From Poecilobothrus nobilitatus (taxonomy: Eukaryota; Arthropoda; Insecta; Diptera; Dolichopodidae): a stretch of DNA of 64,000 bases. Position 1 is the stretch's first letter; the number at the start of each line of letters is the position of its first letter. Below, in pieces: positions 60,520 to 64,000 of the stretch. The notes under the pieces were generated by a model that saw only the letters and a program-made list of their open reading frames with translations, made no database searches and had not been told where the DNA came from. The DNA lies in contig OX352773.1 in NCBI GenBank assembly GCA_947095535.1, forward strand, positions 154,064,771 to 154,128,770, in the 5' to 3' direction. Position numbers and translations under genes: made by a program.

Positions 60520-61873
60520 GAAGAAGAATACAGTTGCCTTTGTCAACTATTAGATACCCGTTCGAACCGTTAATATGTTCATAGCCTGTCACTCTGCTAT
60601 GAATTTTATAATTTCTAGAACTATGGGTTGTACATATATTCAAACTATACATATGTTTATACATTCTTCAAAAGCAGATTCTAACCTTCCACATAACGAT
60701 TATCAATTTAAAACTTTTCCAAATATGCTATAGTACCATTTAATACTAAGCGGCAAATAATAATTTATACTATATATATGTATTATATATCATTCATTCA
60801 TCAGTGACATATACGATATGTAAATAAACATGAGTTATATAAGTATGTATACTAATATCATATAAATATAAATTCTTCAAGCAACCGTTATATTTTTTAT
60901 TTATTTAATTTTTTTTTGTACTACGCATCATACTCAACAATTTCAAATTATCAAGTACAAAAATAAGACAAAAAATGGTTACAAAAACGAAGTCACACTT
61001 TCGACAATTTTAAGGCAACCCTATATTATTAAGAAAACTTTGTTAATAGAAATAAAAATATAATGTTGGAGCTTTAATTTTTGTACATTACTTCAAAAAA
61101 ATTTGGACAGGTGTTTAAAAATAAGGAATTCTTTAGTTTTGGACCCCATACAGCTCCGAAACGGGAGGCGATACAAAAATATTTTGTAAAATGACTCATA
61201 ATTATTTTCATAGACCTAACTTTTCTTAAAATTTCAAGTTTCTAACTTAAACCGTTTAGAAGATAGAAGGAATCCAGAATTTAGCAAAATTTGAATTTCG
61301 CATAACGGTAAATTAAGACACCGTATGGCATAAATATATATTTATATTTTAAGCTAATAAAAGCAGTAATCCTTTGGCATTCAAATAGAAGATATACCTA
61401 ATACAACTTGTGTTATAACAATTTAAATACAGCTTTTTTTTAACTTTGGGGGCTGTAGCTCCATAACGGGTGGGGCTACAGAAAAAAGTTGTAAATAATA
61501 AAATTAATATTTTTATGATATCTATCAGAAGTTAAAATTTGATGGCTCTATTTCAAAAAAAAATGTGGGGATCTAAAAGTTAGGTGTTTAAGAGCTACCC
61601 GAAGTGTTATTCGGATTTCAACTAAAAAAAATAGGGAACCTATAAATTGTTGTAAAAATATTTTGTGTTAATTTCAAGACTCTTCTAGTTTTTTTAGTTT
61701 TTGTGTTATCTTGCTGACGAACAGACGGACGTACGGACGGATAAAGCTTAATCGACTTAGAATTTGATTCTGATCCGATCCACACCTTTGAAGGTATATC
61801 TAGCTAGTTTATTTCGAGGTGTTACAAACGGAAGAGCAATTTTAATATACCCGATCCTTATCGTACGGGTATA
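60520..61873 (+). mobile_element. chimeric Helentron-like element: HelC ends with HelB-like body
   Basis: The left end at about 60520-60570 (GAAGAATACAGTTG, TGTCAACTATTAGATACCCG, TTCGAAC) matches the outer end of the complete HelC at 46.8-48.1 kb. The right end has the HelC core (GACGGACGTACGGACGG, TTAATCGACTTAGAATTTGA, ATCTAGCTAG) and a hairpin TATACCCG (61846-61853) / CGGGTATA (61866-61873). The interior from about 61090 to 61570 instead resembles HelB: TTTGGACAGGTGTTTAAAAA, CATAACGGTAAATT and GGGGCTGTAGCTCCATAACG. There is no coding capacity. It is old compared with the copies at 43-51 kb. Confidence 0.75.
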
Positions 61874-62102
61874 ATAAACAAAATAAAAATTAACATATTA
61901 ACATATTTCAGATATGATAATTAAAAAAAAATTTTTTAAATTGATTTTGAATTTTCCAAAAACCAAACAACTTTTTTCTGTTCTGTTTCTTCGTCACATG
62001 CACATCTTGAAATATCTATAATATTTCATAAAATGTAAGTTTCATTTGGAATCCTAAATTAAATTTCAATCAAATTGGTTCAAGAAATTACACACAAAAA
62101 CA

Positions 62103-62875
62103 AGGCTGAATCTACACTAACGGGTTTTAAAAGTGAACATTTTCCAAAACACAATACTAAATGAAAAATTGTGTAGACCAGATTTAATACAATAAAAAAA
62201 ATGTGAAAAATAAAGAGACACTTTCTTGAATTTGAAGGCAAACCATATTAAGGAAATTAAGAGAGGAAACCATTAATACATGTAAAAATATAATATTGAA
62301 GATTTTGTCTTTTATTTTAAAAAAATGTGTACAGGTGTTGAAAAATAGTAAAATTTCAATTTCTAAGCCTAATAACTCTTAAACAGGGAGTGGCACAAAA
62401 AAAACATTTTTCTGAAACAACTTGCATTATTCATTTCTAAAAGATCATTCTTCTCTTAAAATTTGCCGGAGTTATGAAGGAAAAAAGTCTTGCAAAATTT
62501 TGTCTTCACATAACGGTAAATTTAAATAATAAATTTTTAAAACGTATATAATTTTAATACTAATTTATAAAGATAAAAGACAGTCCTGTCGAATGGTGTT
62601 TTTAAATTGAAAAAATGTTAAGCAGAACTTGAGAACAAATTTAAAAAATTGGGCTTTTCCAAAGTTTGGGAGGCTGTAGCTCCGTAATGGATAGGGCTAC
62701 ATAAAAAAGTTATTCTACAACATTTATTTTTTTATGAGACCTATCCATGGTTAAAATTCAGCTGTTTAATCTTTAACGCTCTAGAATATTTTGAAAGAGA
62801 CAGACGGGCGGAATGAACGGACGGACAAAGTGATACAATTAGGCACATTTTTTCAAAATTTTTTTTGGAAAATTA
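62103..62875 (-). mobile_element. HelB Helentron-like element, shortened and degraded
   Basis: Minus orientation. The subterminal end is at 62103-62150 (AACGGGTTTTAAAAGTGAAC, ATTTTCCAAAAC). The body then has GCCTAATAACTCTTAAACAG, TTGCCGGAGTTATGAAGG, CATAACGGTAAATTTAAAT and GGCTGTAGCTCCGTAATGG. A GGAC tract (about 62800-62827) is followed by an eroded hairpin near 62842-62870. It has only one of the two internal units present at 43 and 50 kb. Confidence 0.82.
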
Positions 62876-63910
62876 CTGAAAAAGAATTCAACCCTATTTC
62901 TTTTTAAAGAGCAAAATTTTTAGCGCAATATTTAAATTTGAATGAAAATTTGTTAGGCATATTGTGGTTATTCATAAACGATTCGCAAACAAAATGTCAT
63001 AACTATTCTTAAATTATAATGATTCAAATAATTCATAAAATTGGCCACGTACTCTGATAATATATAAAAGCAACAGATGTGATTGATATAGTGAAAACTA
63101 AACCTGTACTGATTGTTTTCGTTAAATTTCTGATAAATGGAAATATAAATGCTTATAAAACTAAAATTAAGAAATTTACAAGGTGTTAAATTTAATACTT
63201 TTTAAGGGATATACAAATGCACCATATTCAATATTCAATTACAAAAGAAAAGTTGATTATACAAAAGTTTCCCCAATTTACCTTTTGTATTATTCTTTAG
63301 ATTAGCTGCCATGTGTGATTGTTCTTCTATTTTGCGGAAACAAAATTCTATAAAAATAATTAACTTCTGTGTTGGCCCCAATTAGCGCCTGGACTTTTAG
63401 ATAAAATTCTATGGGACCCCAGTGATTTAAATTGATCAAAAGAATCTAATGCTTAACTCTGTCGTTATTTACCAGAGAACAATCCTATTCCCAGGAATTC
63501 ACCACTGATGAAAGCCTTTCAGTGTATGAAGTCCGTTTGGTTCTAATATAACCTGGAACGTCAGTGAAAACTAGTAAATTTAACGATTCAAATATTGATT
63601 TAGTATAAGCATCGTCACTTATTCATAAGATAAGGAAAAATGACGGGATCCTTGGTAATTTGCAATTAAAATAATTTGAAATTGGTAAAGCGCAATTGAC
63701 CTAAAGTCACATTGCAAACATGACATTGCAAAAATCACTTGGCAAAAAAATCGTTCCGCAAAAACGGATTTGTGGAAAAGGATAGATGTCAAATTGTAAT
63801 TACTTTTGAGAATTACTTTTAATTGAGAATCTCACATAATATATATAAAAATATTCTGCAAAAAGCGTATAACACTGATTTTGAATTCAACTTATATAAA
63901 TATTCTAAAC
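62876..63910. other. non-coding stretch, possible very weak RT trace
   Basis: 63360-63650 is less AT-rich. On the plus strand QEFTTDESLSVYEVRLVL near 63490-63545 is reminiscent of the 'FTxxEVxxAL' segment just before LINE reverse transcriptase domains. No catalytic motif follows, so no call is made. Confidence 0.35.
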
Positions 63911-64000
63911 GAGGAAGAATGTAAACCAACGGTTTTTAAAAGTGAACATTTCCAAAAGATAATACAAACGTTTAGAATTGTGACTTGCACAAAAATTTGA
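63911..64000 (-). mobile_element. HelB Helentron-like element, end only, runs off the window
   Basis: Starts with GAAGAATGTAAACCAACGGT then TTTTAAAAGTGAACATTTCC then AAAAG, the minus-strand form of the right end seen at 44.4 and 51.5 kb. It continues with TTGTGACTTGCACAAAAATT to the window edge. The rest lies beyond position 64000. Confidence 0.85.

Noticed and set aside
63360..63650. Reverse transcriptase start (QEFTTDESLSVYEV)
   Set aside because: Only one weak segment matches, and no GPDGI, FD or YADD motif follows in any frame.

Overview
The window is AT-rich eukaryotic DNA with abundant poly-A and poly-T runs and no convincing intact protein-coding gene. Almost everything recognisable is a mobile-element relic. 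The elements point to an insect genome, most likely a fly (Diptera). The main reason is a set of non-autonomous elements whose core (subterminal ATACCCGT, a terminal hairpin, GAGTCGAT then GCCATGT then (GTCC)n, then AGCTAG) closely resembles the INE-1/DINE-1 Helentron family known from Drosophila. That resemblance is judged from memory, without a database search, so the order-level assignment is an inference.

Four layers can be separated. (1) A tRNA-derived SINE family with ten copies (13.9, 17.1, 19.0, 22.5, 23.8, 28.9, 32.7, 54.0, 55.2 and 56.6 kb). It has pol III A and B boxes, a conserved internal hairpin and an A-rich tail, and several copies have clear target-site duplications (TSDs). 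(2) Two Helentron-like families. 'HelB' (1.5, 38.3, 43.2, 50.2, 62.1 and 63.9 kb) and 'HelC' (3.7, 45.3, 46.8 and 60.5 kb) each combine a terminal hairpin, a (GTCC)n tract next to it, a matching subterminal inverted repeat at the far end and, often, internal tandem repeats. The 60.5-kb copy joins HelC ends to a HelB-like body. (3) Remains of several non-LTR retrotransposons (6.8, 9.1, 21.9-23.0, 36.3-37.4, 39.3-39.9, 52.0-52.7, 56.2-56.6 and 57.6-58.3 kb). All are broken, but two 5'-truncated copies keep perfect 11-12 bp TSDs. (4) A decayed Tc1/mariner-type transposase end at 23.2-23.45 kb.

Layout: 0-20 kb is mostly simple AT-rich sequence with scattered relics and one speculative first exon near 11.09 kb. 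20-24 kb holds a broken LINE with a SINE inside it, next to the transposase fragment. 24-36 kb holds foldback structures, a dispersed unclassified repeat pair and two SINEs. 36-40.4 kb is a nest of LINE pieces, a HelB fragment and a nearly exact 430-bp direct repeat flanking an endonuclease fragment. 43-52 kb has four Helentron-like elements and a LINE. 54-58.3 kb is a dense SINE/LINE cluster. 60.5-64 kb has three more Helentron-like elements. No host pathway or operon can be described. The functional logic is that of self-copying elements: LINE enzymes may mobilise SINEs in trans, and an autonomous Helentron elsewhere would have to mobilise HelB and HelC.
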